A stretch of 64,000 bases of DNA from NCBI RefSeq assembly GCF_000830505.1, contig NZ_JXOK01000062.1:23673-87672 (forward strand). Direction: 5' to 3'. The DNA is from Vibrio mytili. Its GTDB lineage: Bacteria > Pseudomonadota > Gammaproteobacteria > Enterobacterales > Vibrionaceae. Shown here piece after piece: positions 31,154 to 40,723 of this stretch. Each line of letters starts with the position of its first letter. Position 1 is the stretch's first letter. Made by a program: the position numbers and the translations under genes. The notes under the pieces were generated by a model. It was not told the origin of the DNA. It saw nothing but the letters and a program-made list of their open reading frames with translations, and did not search any database.

Positions 31154-31186
31154 AAAAAGCTCTGACTATTCAGGGCTTTTTTATAC
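31154..31186 (+). terminator. Terminator after nhaB
   Basis: AAAAAGCTCTGA, loop CTAT, TCAGGGCTTTTTT, with one bulge, 33 bases past the nhaB stop. Confidence 0.75.
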
Positions 31187-31206
31187 TTTAATACAGGACG
31201 GATACC

Positions 31207-31743
31207 GTGACCTTTTTAAACTCATTGAACCAATTTTCGAAGGGACGCTTATCGTGGCTGTTACTTCTATTGTTTGTTCTATTTTTCGAAGCATGCGCCT
31301 TATACTTCCAACACGTCGTAATGCTTGCACCTTGCGTCATGTGCATTTATGAGCGCGTCGCCATGCTCGGTGTTGGTGCTGCGGCCATCATAGGCTTCGT
31401 ATCACCAAGTAACGCGCTATTTCGGTGGTTAGGTTTAACCGTTTGGGGAGCAAGTGCGTATAAAGGTCTGCAACTCGCGCTTCAGCATGTTGACTATCAA
31501 TTTAATCCATCGCCGTTTGCGACCTGCGATCTATTTGTTACTTTTCCAAGTTGGGCGCCGCTTAATCAATGGGCACCTTGGATGTTTGAAGCCTACGGCG
31601 ATTGTTCTAAAATCGTTTGGCAGTTCCTAGACTTATCGATGCCGCAATGGCTAGTGGTTATCTTCGCAGGTAACTTAATTGCTTTAGCGTTCATCATCAT
31701 CGCCCAATTCTTCCCAGCAAAGCGAAGAAATCCGATTCTATAA
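31207..31743 (+). CDS. dsbB: Disulfide bond formation protein DsbB
   Basis: Inner-membrane quinone reductase that reoxidises DsbA. 178 residues, four membrane helices. The two redox pairs are visible: C43-C46 in APCVMCIYER and C107/C133 in the periplasmic loop (FATCDLF...YGDCSKI). The start is GTG behind an AGGA ribosome site. It follows nhaB across a terminator, as in related species. Confidence 0.95.
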   Translation: MTFLNSLNQFSKGRLSWLLLLLFVLFFEACALYFQHVVMLAPCVMCIYERVAMLGVGAAAIIGFVSPSNALFRWLGLTVWGASAYKGLQLALQHVDYQFNPSPFATCDLFVTFPSWAPLNQWAPWMFEAYGDCSKIVWQFLDLSMPQWLVVIFAGNLIALAFIIIAQFFPAKRRNPIL

Positions 31744-31780
31744 GTGACAATGTCATTCAGTGGACCTGCCCTTACATCAG

Positions 31781-31823
31781 TATGTCCTTATAACAATATG
31801 TCCTTATAAGAATGCGTCCGTAC
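31781..31823. repeat. Short tandem repeat after dsbB
   Basis: TATGTCCTTATAA occurs at 31781-31793 and 31797-31809 (period 16), with a third degraded copy (AATGCGTCCGTAC) at 31811-31823. It is non-coding, lying between dsbB and its terminator. Confidence 0.7.
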
Positions 31824-31835
31824 ACCAATAACAAC

Positions 31836-31864
31836 AAAGCCGATCCTAAGATCGGCTTTTTCTT
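31836..31864. terminator. Terminator between dsbB and the YecA-type gene
   Basis: AAAGCCGATC, loop CTAA, GATCGGCTTTTTC: a 10-bp stem. It serves dsbB, and perhaps the convergent gene on the minus strand. Confidence 0.85.
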
Positions 31865-31919
31865 TGTATTGAGCTCATTGAAGCTTACGAACGTTGTTTA
31901 TCACTTAATCTTTCACAGC

Positions 31920-32534
31920 CTAGTGCGATTTTCCGCAGCACTGTTTAAACTTCTTACCGCTCTCACAAGGACACGGGTCATTACGCCCAATCTCTTTAAA
32001 CGGGTTGAGACGCTGTGACTTGCCACCGACCATCAATTCGTCTGCGCCGAGGGCAACCTCACTGACCATGAGGTCAAGTTGCTCAATCAAATCGCCCAAA
32101 GTCGGTGGTGTTTCGATACCAGCATCGCGCATCTGTTGCTGAGTAGACTCCTCATCTATAGCCAGCATCATTGTCGTCAATAATGCTTGTAGCATTCGCT
32201 GTAGGCCGTCGTTGAGCTCGACTTCCTGCCATTGCTCTTCGAGCATGCCCCAAACCGACATAAAACCTTCGGCAAAGTCGGCCAGTTGTGCGGGATCATT
32301 TTCTGTCAGCGCTAAGGCCGAATATTCGTTGCGTAAAATCAGGTTATGCTGCTTGTGAATTTGCTCTTCGACCGCTGGTTGAATCGTTTTAAAGCTTTCC
32401 CCTAACAATGGCTCTAACCAAGTTTCTGGTGCCAAAGGTTGGGTGGTAAGGTTTGCGGCTAATACCGCTCCTTCCATAAACAGTGAAGACTCCTCAAACT
32501 GAGTTTCACTTATTTCGATCAATGTGTATTGCAT
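31920..32534 (-). CDS. YecA/UPF0149 family protein with C-terminal SEC-C metal motif
   Basis: 204 residues. The N-terminal part is a helical UPF0149 (YgfB/YecA) domain with WLEPLLGE and FAEGFMSVWG. The C-terminus is a SEC-C zinc motif, GRNDPCPCESGKKFKQCCGKSH, like that at the end of SecA. YecA is reported to bind ribosomes and polypeptides in E. coli; a similar role here is inference. The start is at MQYTLIEISE (32534); an in-frame ATG further upstream lacks family support. It is convergent with dsbB. Confidence 0.85.
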   Translation of the reverse strand: MQYTLIEISETQFEESSLFMEGAVLAANLTTQPLAPETWLEPLLGESFKTIQPAVEEQIHKQHNLILRNEYSALALTENDPAQLADFAEGFMSVWGMLEEQWQEVELNDGLQRMLQALLTTMMLAIDEESTQQQMRDAGIETPPTLGDLIEQLDLMVSEVALGADELMVGGKSQRLNPFKEIGRNDPCPCESGKKFKQCCGKSH

Positions 32535-32691
32535 GACATCTGTTTCTAATAAATTTGTAAGCATTATACCGCACAGCAAGAGTCTAGGTAAGCTTAGGAG
32601 TTGGTTGAGACTTAACGAGTCTTTTAATGACAAACCAGGTTTACATCGCTACAATCGCTTCCCTTTTTCACCAAACTGTATTAGGCAAGTT

Positions 32692-33660
32692 ATGCGAGTT
32701 GTATTAGGTCCAATGGAAGGCGTTTTGGATCATTTGATGCGCCAAATTCTGACCGAAATAAACGACTATGATCTATGTGTAACCGAGTTCGTGCGTGTCA
32801 TTGACCAAGTTTTACCCGATCACGTGTTTCATCGTCTATGTCCAGAGCTTCTCCAAGGTTCACAGACTGCATCCGGTGTTCCCGTGCATATTCAGTTACT
32901 TGGCCAGGAGCCAAACTGGATGGCTGAAAACGCAATAAAAGCGGCGAATTTAGGTGCCCGAGGCATCGACCTTAACTTTGGCTGCCCAGCAAAAATGGTG
33001 AATAAAAGTAAGGGTGGCGCAGCATTGTTACAACATCCAGAGCTGGTACACCAGGTCGTCAAAGCATGCCGAGATGCCGTACCCGATAGCATACCAGTGA
33101 CAGCAAAAATCCGTCTTGGGTGGGACAATCCGGATGATTGCTTTGAGATAGTCGACGCTGTCCAGTCTGCAGGCGCGAATGAACTCACTGTGCACGCTCG
33201 TACCAAACAAGGCGGCTACAAAGCATCAGAAATCAAGTGGGATTATATCAATCAAATCCGCTCACGATTTTCGATACCGTTAATCGCAAACGGCGAAATT
33301 TGGAATTATTCAGATGGTCAGCGATGCATAGAAACCACAGGGGTAAACTCTCTAATGGTTTGCCGTGGCGCATTCAACATCCCAAATTTGGGCAATATGG
33401 TTAAACACAACCACCAGCCGATGCCTTGGTCTGAAGTAGTAGACTTGCTGATTTATTACTCGAGATTTGAAATGAAAGGTGACAAGGGGTTGTACTACCC
33501 AAACCGAGTCAAGCAATGGTTTGCTTATCTGCGTCAAGCATACCCAGAAGCGAAAGACTTATTCCGCGAAATTCGTACTTACAACAAAGCCGCCCCCATC
33601 GTTGAGCATATCCAACGCTATCAAGAGGCATTACAAAAGCAAGGCTCACCAGTTACCTAA
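32692..33660 (+). CDS. dusC: tRNA-dihydrouridine(16) synthase DusC
   Basis: Flavin enzyme that reduces U16 of tRNAs to dihydrouridine. 322 residues starting MRVVLGPMEGVLDHLMRQIL. The active-site cysteine is in LNFGCPAKMVNKSKGG (about 98), and the FMN-binding segments VHARTK and LIANGEIW follow. DusC is chosen over DusA/DusB because of this N-terminus and overall length. The next ATG upstream (32524) would extend into the divergent neighbour, so 32692 is preferred. Confidence 0.92.
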   Translation: MRVVLGPMEGVLDHLMRQILTEINDYDLCVTEFVRVIDQVLPDHVFHRLCPELLQGSQTASGVPVHIQLLGQEPNWMAENAIKAANLGARGIDLNFGCPAKMVNKSKGGAALLQHPELVHQVVKACRDAVPDSIPVTAKIRLGWDNPDDCFEIVDAVQSAGANELTVHARTKQGGYKASEIKWDYINQIRSRFSIPLIANGEIWNYSDGQRCIETTGVNSLMVCRGAFNIPNLGNMVKHNHQPMPWSEVVDLLIYYSRFEMKGDKGLYYPNRVKQWFAYLRQAYPEAKDLFREIRTYNKAAPIVEHIQRYQEALQKQGSPVT

Positions 33661-33700
33661 TACTCAATGTACTAGAGTTATTAAAACAATAGAGATTGCA

Positions 33701-35161
33701 TTAATAACAGATTTTGTTTTTTCCTGTGGTTTTCGCTTGATAGAGCCTTTCATCCGCTATTTTAAACAACTCAGCAAAGTCTCTTGATTGCTTTGTCGTT
33801 TCAAAAGCCACACCGCCAGAGACCGTAAATCCATTTTCGACAATACTGGGAGAGCGTTCGTCAATCGCTCTTCTAATCCGCTCTAGAATGTGTTTCATAC
33901 CTTCCGTGTCTTCGTCATAGATAGCTAACACAAACTCTTCACCACCAAATCGAGAAGCGGTATCGGTATGACGAATATTGTCACGAATGCATTTCGCAAC
34001 AAGTTGGATCGCCAAATCACCGACATCGTGACCAAAACGGTCATTAATGCTTTTAAAGTTGTCAATATCAAAGACCGCTAACGCGATGTTCTTTTTGGTC
34101 ATCTTGTTGCGCCAAACCGCTTGCATTCCGCGTCGGTTCAACAATCCTGTCATAGGGTCACGAGATGCTAAATCTTTGAAGTATCGCCCTTCTTTATACG
34201 TATTGGCAGAAAGCATCAAAACGGTACTTAACACGTACAAAAACAGCGCAAAAATGAGGCTGTATTTTTCGAAAACAATCAGATTTTTAATTTCATCCCA
34301 AAGATCATATTCGTAGTAGATGCGCTGATGCGAGTTTAACTGATCGAGTACAATAGGCTCTACTCGTACCGCATCAGTAGGTACTACTTGATCACTTGCG
34401 ATAAAGTGAAGCTTGCCCACTAAGTTTTTCGGGGTTTCAAACAATATATGCGTATTGAAATCAATGGCCAAGATACCTTGATGAATACCATTTTCAAAAT
34501 ATGGTATTGCTAAGCTAATGATTTGCCCGGTGACAGAATCAAGTATCGGGCCTGCATCCGCTTGGGTAATATACACTTGATTTTGTACAGAGCTTATCCA
34601 AAATTGCTGGGCTTTTAACGAAGATAACAACTCTTTGGTAAAATGTTTCGCGTAATTACCGGGCGATAAAATCACATAACCACGTTTATCGAGGTAATGC
34701 ATTCCTATGATATGGGGCTCCAAATCGTGGAGAAAGGACAGTGAGGGAGCAAAACCGACCTTCTGCTCCGCAAGCCGATTCATTTCAGAGCCCTCTTGGC
34801 ATAGACTCTTCTCTCCCACAATCACATATTCACGATCTGATGCGGGCAAACCTCCCGTATAGGGCTTATCCAAAAGCAGTCTATTAATCGGCCAAATGTA
34901 ACATGTTCCATCTTTTAGCATCTGATTGTGCTCTTTAGTCAATGGAAGCGCATAGTTAGTATAATTGGAAAAACTATAGTCGAGCGCAGATAACACTTTT
35001 ACGCCCCGCGCTAGAGCTCGATCCACCCGCGCATATTCAACATCAATATAGCGATTCACTGAATCGTAATAATTTTTAGTCGTTACGAGAATGACGATGA
35101 CAAATAGCATCAAAGGAAAAATAATGACAAATGAGAGGCTAAAACGTCTTTTGTTAATCAT
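33701..35161 (-). CDS. Membrane-bound diguanylate cyclase
   Basis: Makes cyclic di-GMP. 486 residues: a membrane helix at about 7-29, a periplasmic sensor of roughly 250 residues (probably PDC/dCACHE-like), a second helix near 290-310 (YSLIFALFLYVLSTVLMLSA), then a GGDEF domain. The active site is GGEEF at about 406-410, with the inhibitory I-site RHTD five residues before it, so the enzyme is expected to be active and product-inhibited. MTGLLNRRGM and FKSINDRFGHDVGD are the usual landmarks. The start at MINKRRFSLSF avoids an unlikely 14-residue extension. Its ligand is unknown. Confidence 0.92.
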   Translation of the reverse strand: MINKRRFSLSFVIIFPLMLFVIVILVTTKNYYDSVNRYIDVEYARVDRALARGVKVLSALDYSFSNYTNYALPLTKEHNQMLKDGTCYIWPINRLLLDKPYTGGLPASDREYVIVGEKSLCQEGSEMNRLAEQKVGFAPSLSFLHDLEPHIIGMHYLDKRGYVILSPGNYAKHFTKELLSSLKAQQFWISSVQNQVYITQADAGPILDSVTGQIISLAIPYFENGIHQGILAIDFNTHILFETPKNLVGKLHFIASDQVVPTDAVRVEPIVLDQLNSHQRIYYEYDLWDEIKNLIVFEKYSLIFALFLYVLSTVLMLSANTYKEGRYFKDLASRDPMTGLLNRRGMQAVWRNKMTKKNIALAVFDIDNFKSINDRFGHDVGDLAIQLVAKCIRDNIRHTDTASRFGGEEFVLAIYDEDTEGMKHILERIRRAIDERSPSIVENGFTVSGGVAFETTKQSRDFAELFKIADERLYQAKTTGKNKICY

Positions 35162-35360
35162 TGGGTACCGATATCTGAGGCACTCCGTCATACTTGTAAA
35201 CAAAATCGCGGCGTGCCAGTTTTTATTAATACTAAAGTTTAATCAATCAAAAATGCAGTGTCACATTACCACCCTCATTTTGTGGCTCTTGTTCCTATAC
35301 GGATAGGAAGTATGACTAAGTACGCCTAACTGAACGAAACAGCTTAGGTTATTTGGGCAT

Positions 35361-35414
35361 TAAAAAACCCCCTTATCATCCGTAAATTCACTACGGTTAA
35401 TAAGGAGGAGATTA
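35361..35414 (-). terminator. Terminator after the ABC transporter operon
   Basis: On the minus strand, CCTCCTTATTAACCGTA, a loop, then TACGGATGATAAGGGGG ends in TTTTTT. It is a long imperfect stem beginning about 30 bases past the ATPase stop. Confidence 0.8.
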
Positions 35415-35442
35415 TTTCCATCGACCTTAGAGTCAGTCAAAC

Positions 35443-36237
35443 TTAATTAAGTAATAAGCTATCGTCAGCGAGCTCCTCACCTCTTACTTTAGAGAACATC
35501 TCCAACAAGTCAGGGACGTCCATACTGGCTCGTTGCTCACCCGCGACATCCAGAACGATTTCTCCTTGATGCAACATGACGGTTCTATCACCACAAGCCA
35601 ATGCATCTTTCATGGAGTGAGTCACCATCATCACGGTAAGATCAAACTCACTCACAATGCGTTTGGTGAGATCAATAACGAACGCAGCCATTCGTGGATC
35701 CAGCGCTGCGGTATGCTCATCAAGTAACAACAGCTTGCTGTCTGACAGTGTTGCCATGACCAGACTTACCGCCTGTCTTTGCCCACCAGATAGCAAACCA
35801 ATACTATCACCTAATCGGTCTTCTAGCCCCAGTCCAAGAATGCTGATACGTTCTTGGAATATTTTACGTCGCTTAGCTGACAACGCTAAGCCCCAGCTAC
35901 GTGTTTTGCCACGCATATATGCCAAGGCCATGTTTTCTTCTATCGTCAATTCTCCACATGTGCCTGCCAGTGGATCTTGAAACACTCTGGCACATTGTGT
36001 CGCTCGTTGGGCAACGGTTTGTTTGGTTACATCCTTTCCATCAATAACCACTTGACCACCAATCATTGGCGTTTCGCCTGTTACCGCACCCAATAACGTT
36101 GACTTGCCTGCGCCATTGGAACCGATAACGGTTAAAAACTGATGTTGAGGAACCTCAAGAGACACACCTCGTAACGCACGGTTTTCTAATATGGTGCCAG
36201 GGTTGAACGTCACTTGAATATTGTTAAGTTCAATCAT
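35443..36237 (-). CDS. ABC transporter ATP-binding protein (TrpX-like importer)
   Basis: 264 residues with Walker A GSNGAGKSTLL (about 38-48), the signature LSGGQRQAVSL and Walker B LLLLDEHTAALD. It overlaps the permease gene by 4 bases and is the last gene of a three-gene importer operon. The closest type is the ATPase of branched-chain-like or BMP/TrpXYZ-type importers. Substrate not determined. Confidence 0.9.
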   Translation of the reverse strand: MIELNNIQVTFNPGTILENRALRGVSLEVPQHQFLTVIGSNGAGKSTLLGAVTGETPMIGGQVVIDGKDVTKQTVAQRATQCARVFQDPLAGTCGELTIEENMALAYMRGKTRSWGLALSAKRRKIFQERISILGLGLEDRLGDSIGLLSGGQRQAVSLVMATLSDSKLLLLDEHTAALDPRMAAFVIDLTKRIVSEFDLTVMMVTHSMKDALACGDRTVMLHQGEIVLDVAGEQRASMDVPDLLEMFSKVRGEELADDSLLLN

Positions 36238-37169
36238 AATGTCTCCCCAGAGCCTTTTTTCGATGCTTGTTGTTTAGCATCTGTCACTCGCTGTTTCGCC
36301 TTCATATTCTTCTTAAGTTTTGGTGCGATAAGCGCAACTGCGACTAATACTGCTGTTACGAGATTAAGGTCTGATGCTTGCAAACCAAACATTCCTGAAC
36401 TCAAAGCAAAAGCGACGGCAAGACGGTACAGCACAGAACCGATAATTACGGCTAAAACCGCCACCCAAATCTTACGACCTGGGATTAAAGTTTGACCTAA
36501 AATCACCGCTGCTAAACCAACAACAATGGTACCTACGCCTGATGTCACATCAGCAAAGCTGTTCGTTTGTGCAAACAAAGCGCCTGCAAACCCTACAAAA
36601 CCGTTTGATAATGCAAGACCGAAATAGGTATAGAAGCCAGTGCTTGCACCTTGCGCAGACACCATTCGTGCATTTACACCCGTTGCTCTCAAGCCCAATC
36701 CAAAATCACTGTTTAAGAGACGAACAATAAAAAACGCAGAGATTAGGACAAGCACACCAACAACTAATGGACGAATAAGCATGGGATCTCCCATGGATTC
36801 AAACGGAGTCAGAATGGTGTCTTCTCCCAACAACGCCATATTTGGCTTACCCATAATGCGAATATTGATAGAGAACGCCGCGATCATGGTCAAAATTGAA
36901 GCCAAAAGGTGCAAAATACCACAACGAACGGCAAGAAATGCGGTGACCCACCCTGTCATACCACCAGCAATGATCGCCATCCCAGTGGCAATCCATGGGT
37001 TGATACCCGCGACGATTGCCGTGGCCGCGACAGCAGCGCCCATAGGGAAACTGCCATCCACACTAAGGTCGGGAAAATCAAGCACGCGAAACGTCAGGTA
37101 AACCCCCAACGCAACCAGACCATAAATCAAGCCAATCTCTAGCGCGCCAAAAAAAGCAAATGCAGACAT
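36234..37169 (-). CDS. ABC transporter permease (TrpY-like)
   Basis: 311 residues, about eight hydrophobic helices, of the branched-chain amino-acid/BPD_transp_2 permease type: FPDLSVDGSFPMGAAVAATAI and ASGVGTIVVGLAAVILGQ-like segments are visible. The start is at MSAFAFFGALEIGL, with AAAGGAG upstream; an in-frame ATG at 37187 is less likely. Probably pairs with itself and with the ATPase next door. The C-terminal tail is basic. Confidence 0.9.
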   Translation of the reverse strand: MSAFAFFGALEIGLIYGLVALGVYLTFRVLDFPDLSVDGSFPMGAAVAATAIVAGINPWIATGMAIIAGGMTGWVTAFLAVRCGILHLLASILTMIAAFSINIRIMGKPNMALLGEDTILTPFESMGDPMLIRPLVVGVLVLISAFFIVRLLNSDFGLGLRATGVNARMVSAQGASTGFYTYFGLALSNGFVGFAGALFAQTNSFADVTSGVGTIVVGLAAVILGQTLIPGRKIWVAVLAVIIGSVLYRLAVAFALSSGMFGLQASDLNLVTAVLVAVALIAPKLKKNMKAKQRVTDAKQQASKKGSGETL

Positions 37170-37186
37170 AACTACTCCTTTCTGCA

Positions 37187-37214
37187 TATTCAGGCCGGCA
37201 AAGCTCGACCTGAA
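37187..37214 (-). promoter_or_regulatory. Intercistronic hairpin between binding protein and permease
   Basis: TTCAGG at 37189-37194 pairs with CCTGAA at 37209-37214, with partial pairing inside. No T-run follows. Such hairpins often stabilise the upstream mRNA, which would favour the abundant binding protein. Confidence 0.45.
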
Positions 37215-37236
37215 CTATATCCTTTAAATATCGTTA

Positions 37237-38199
37237 TTATTTGCTAGTAACACGCTGTACGACTGAGTCTGGTAGTTTGATACCCAACTTATCCGCTGCG
37301 CTTTGGTTAATTACTAGATCAGAGCCTTTAGCGACTTTTACATCCAGTTTACCCGGTTCTTGTCCGTCAAGAATAGCAGCCACATAATCCGCAGTTTGCA
37401 CACCAACTTGATAGTAATCGAAACCAAGGCCCACTATCGCTCCTTTCTCAACGTATGAAGTAGCACCGCCAAATACAGGAGTTTTAGCCTGATTTGCAGC
37501 GACGATCATGCCTTCAATGGCACTCGCGACCGTGTTATCCGTTGGCGCGTAAATGATATCGGATTTCGCGGCAATGGCTTGAGTTGCAGACTGAACATCC
37601 GCACTTTTTAACGCGGTCGCTTCAACAACCTCGATACCTTTTGCCTTTGCGCTTTCTTTTAGCAAATCAACCAAAGTAACCGCATTTGCTTCACCTGGGT
37701 TGTAAACAACACCAATACTTTTGACATTTGGCAGTACTTCTTTAATTAAATCAACATGCTGTGCCACTGGAGATAAATCAGATAAGCCCGTTACATTTTT
37801 ACCCGGTTGCTCCATTGACGAGATGAGCTTCGCCCCGACAGGATCGGTAACCGCAGTAAATACTACGGGAATCGTTCTTGTCGCTGAGACCAAAGCCTGA
37901 GCGGAAGGCGTTGCGATACCGACTAGTACATCCGGGTTTTCACCGACAAATTGACGGGCAATTTGTACTGCGATGGCAGGATTACCTTGTGCAGTTTTAT
38001 AGTCAAACTCGAGATTCTTTCCCTCTTCATAACCTTTTGCTTTTAGACCATCCAGCAAGCCCTGGCGAGTAGCATCCAGCGCTGGGTGTTCTACAATTTG
38101 CGATACAGCAACCGTCGCCGTTTTGGCAATGACTCCGGTTGAAGAGAGAAGAGCGGTGGCAGATAGAATTGCGGTGGCAAGTAAACGTTTCGATTTCAT
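37237..38199 (-). CDS. ABC transporter substrate-binding protein (PF04392, TrpX-like)
   Basis: 320 residues. An N-terminal Sec signal peptide (MKSKRLLATAILSATALLSS, cleaved after about GVIA) precedes a two-lobed periplasmic domain typical of family PF04392: VGIATPSAQALVSATRTIPVVFTAVTDPVGAKL and IGVVYNPGEANAV. In related bacteria some members bind aromatic amino acids (TrpX/TyrX); the substrate here is inference only. Two adjacent ATG codons exist; the second has the better AGGAG spacing. Confidence 0.9.
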   Translation of the reverse strand: MKSKRLLATAILSATALLSSTGVIAKTATVAVSQIVEHPALDATRQGLLDGLKAKGYEEGKNLEFDYKTAQGNPAIAVQIARQFVGENPDVLVGIATPSAQALVSATRTIPVVFTAVTDPVGAKLISSMEQPGKNVTGLSDLSPVAQHVDLIKEVLPNVKSIGVVYNPGEANAVTLVDLLKESAKAKGIEVVEATALKSADVQSATQAIAAKSDIIYAPTDNTVASAIEGMIVAANQAKTPVFGGATSYVEKGAIVGLGFDYYQVGVQTADYVAAILDGQEPGKLDVKVAKGSDLVINQSAADKLGIKLPDSVVQRVTSK

Positions 38200-38593
38200 C
38201 ATAACTCCTTGATGTGTCTTCGTCCTTGTGTGAGCATTCAACGTCGATGCTCACTCATGCAAAAGTGAGAACAAAATGTTGTTGTGCTTAATAGAGACTG
38301 TCATGCACCTCTTGTGCATCATATTGTTATTATTACTACTAAGTTACGGTAAAGAAAAGAAACATTTAACAGCAACACAACATTTGTGATCACGCAGGGG
38401 ATGCAGGACAAGCAAAATTACACCAAAAATGCCAGAGATACACTCGATGATGAAGATTCTTGAGACTGAAAAGTCAGTAAGTAAAAGAAATACAAATTAT
38501 GAACGACTTGAGTCTAGGTAAAGATGGAGCAAATGACGCCCACTCCATCTTTAAAACAGAGGAATAAAGAGAGAAATCAACGATTGGAACCAG
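38200..38593. other. Leader and promoter region of the TrpX-like operon
   Basis: About 390 bases between the importer operon and yfbV. A perfect 8-bp hairpin (GTGAGCAT/ATGCTCAC, 38230-38237 and 38247-38254) lies about 20 bases before the ribosome site. A six-codon frame (MSEHRR) starts inside the stem on the minus strand. No longer reading frame is credible. No clear promoter could be assigned. Confidence 0.5.
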
Positions 38594-39046
38594 CTAAAAC
38601 CAACGCTCTAGAGACGATTTATCCAGTTGTCTAAAAGCGCGATTCAGTATCATCGCTAATTCTTTGTAGCGCGGTTTTGCTTTTACAGGTTCTAACGCAA
38701 ACCCCGTTTCAACTATTTTTTGGTGTAGCTCTCGATACCACGTGGCAAGTGACGGTGGCAATTTGGTATTGGAGCGCGTACCTAACCACCAAATTCCTTG
38801 CAGAGGCAAACTTATCGCAAATAACGCGACAACAATGGACTGCGGCAATGCATCGTAGTTGTTAAACGCCATTTGAGTGAGCACACTTATCGCAGCAACG
38901 GCTGGCATCACTTTAATACCGAAACGAGTGGCTTTAATAATGCGCTGTTCAGGAAATACGGCACCCAGTTCTTTGCGAACCGGCCAGATCTCCATGTAGT
39001 TCTGCCCATCTTTCAGGCTATGGATTAATCCGACTTTATTACTCAT
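38594..39046 (-). CDS. yfbV: UPF0208 membrane protein YfbV
   Basis: 150 residues starting [20 protein letters not shown], with [20 protein letters not shown] and two hydrophobic segments (about 45-60 and 70-88). The family is a small inner-membrane protein linked in E. coli to Ter macrodomain insulation; the mechanism is unclear. It is divergent from ackA, the same as yfbV-ackA in E. coli. Confidence 0.92.
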   Translation of the reverse strand: MSNKVGLIHSLKDGQNYMEIWPVRKELGAVFPEQRIIKATRFGIKVMPAVAAISVLTQMAFNNYDALPQSIVVALFAISLPLQGIWWLGTRSNTKLPPSLATWYRELHQKIVETGFALEPVKAKPRYKELAMILNRAFRQLDKSSLERWF

Positions 39047-39389
39047 TCGACTCTCTCACTAAAAAATAGTTGAACATTTCAACTGAAGGTGCAAAAAATT
39101 GATGAAAGTTAATATTAATTCAAATTTTTTTTGTTATCATACTTCATTATCGCTATCCTTTGCGGACCCCTAATCTCATTGTTGCTGTTATTTACAATTT
39201 AAGCAACATGAGATGTCTATCGGCATGGATTGCATCACAGTGGTGAGGGGCTCTCATCACTCTTTTTTAGATGGACTTTGAATATTTTTTGACCAAGATT
39301 AGTACGCAGCCTCTCTGGTATCGTCTATTCTTGTGATTGATTTTCATTCTTTTACTGATTTTTATCAGACGAATAACAGGTAGTCATAC
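39047..39389. promoter_or_regulatory. yfbV-ackA divergent promoter region
   Basis: 343 bases with no gene. AT-rich tracts (near 39110-39145) and a TTGACC-type -35 near 39288 suggest promoters for ackA, but spacing to a -10 is not convincing. Reported regulators of this locus in other bacteria (for example FNR/ArcA) were not recognised by eye. Confidence 0.4.
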
Positions 39390-40586
39390 ATGTCTAAGCT
39401 AGTTTTAGTTTTAAACTGCGGTAGTTCTTCACTTAAGTTCGCTATTGTCGATGCACAAAATGGCGACGAGTACCTTTCAGGTCTTGCTGAATGTCTACAC
39501 CTTCCAGAAGCACGTATCAAGTGGAAACTTGACGGCAAGCACGAAGCTCAACTGGGTGAAGGCGCTGCGCACGATGAAGCTCTGACGTTCATCGTTGAAA
39601 CTATTCTTGCTTCTAAGCCAGAACTGGCAGAGCAACTGAAAGCCATCGGTCACCGTGTTGTACACGGCGGTGAGCAATTTACACATTCAATGCTGGTTGA
39701 TGAAGCAACCGTTAAAGGAATTGAAGAAGCCGCTATTTTTGCTCCTCTGCACAACCCAGCTCACGTGATCGGTATTCGTGCAGCACAAAAAGCATTCCCG
39801 GCGCTGCAAAACGTTGTAGTATTCGACACGGCATTCCATCAAACCATGCCACAAGAAGCGTACCTGTACGCTCTGCCATACAACCTTTACACTGAGCACG
39901 GTATCCGTCGCTACGGCGCACACGGTACATCTCATCGCTTCATCGCTCGTGAAACTGCTGAGCGTATGGGTAAACCAGCCAACGAACTGAACATCATCAA
40001 CTGCCACCTGGGCAACGGTGCTTCAGTGTGTGCTATCAAAAACGGCGAATCTGTTGATATTTCAATGGGTCTGACTCCACTTGAAGGTCTGGTAATGGGC
40101 ACTCGTTGTGGTGACTTGGACCCAGCAGTGATGTTCTTCCTGCACGACAAACTTGGCATGAGCGTAGAAGAGATCAATACCATGTTCACAAAACAATCGG
40201 GTCTGCTTGGCCTGACTGGTGTGACATCGGATTGTCGTTTTGTCGAAGACAACTACGGTGCAAAAGAAGAAGCAACTCGTGCGATGGACGTATTCTGTCA
40301 CCGTTTGGCTAAATACGTAGCAGGTTACACTGCCACCATGGATGGCCGCCTAGACGCTATCGTATTTACCGGTGGTATCGGTGAAAACTCTGCCCCAATC
40401 CGTGAAATGGTTCTGAACCGCCTAGCTATCTTCGGTATTGAAGTAGACAGCGCAGCCAACCTGAAAGCACGTTTCGGTGGTGAAGGTGTGATCACGACTG
40501 AAAACAGCCGCATCCCAGCCATGGTTATCTCAACCAACGAAGAGCTGGTTATCGCGGAAGACACTGCTCGTCTGACAGGTATTTAA
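39390..40586 (+). CDS. ackA: Acetate kinase
   Basis: Converts acetyl-phosphate and ADP to acetate and ATP. 398 residues starting [20 protein letters not shown], with the phosphate-binding segment [29 protein letters not shown] and FTGGIGENS, all ASKHA-fold landmarks. First gene of ackA-pta; a hairpin separates the two. Confidence 0.97.
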   Translation: MSKLVLVLNCGSSSLKFAIVDAQNGDEYLSGLAECLHLPEARIKWKLDGKHEAQLGEGAAHDEALTFIVETILASKPELAEQLKAIGHRVVHGGEQFTHSMLVDEATVKGIEEAAIFAPLHNPAHVIGIRAAQKAFPALQNVVVFDTAFHQTMPQEAYLYALPYNLYTEHGIRRYGAHGTSHRFIARETAERMGKPANELNIINCHLGNGASVCAIKNGESVDISMGLTPLEGLVMGTRCGDLDPAVMFFLHDKLGMSVEEINTMFTKQSGLLGLTGVTSDCRFVEDNYGAKEEATRAMDVFCHRLAKYVAGYTATMDGRLDAIVFTGGIGENSAPIREMVLNRLAIFGIEVDSAANLKARFGGEGVITTENSRIPAMVISTNEELVIAEDTARLTGI

Positions 40587-40593
40587 TTGACTC

Positions 40594-40626
40594 ACTGGCT
40601 AGCCACTCGGCTAGCCAGATTTTCAT
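40594..40626 (+). terminator. Hairpin between ackA and pta
   Basis: TGGCTAGCC, loop ACTC, GGCTAGCCA then GATTTTC: a perfect 9-bp stem with only a weak T-run. Probably an attenuator or mRNA stabiliser with read-through to pta. Confidence 0.6.
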
Positions 40627-40723
40627 TCAAACGAATTTCTTAGGGGCTCAACCCCTATTCTTCCGAACTTCATGGAATAAGAGTTGAGCTTTTATCCCCC
40701 AAATAGCTAAAGGTACTCTACGA

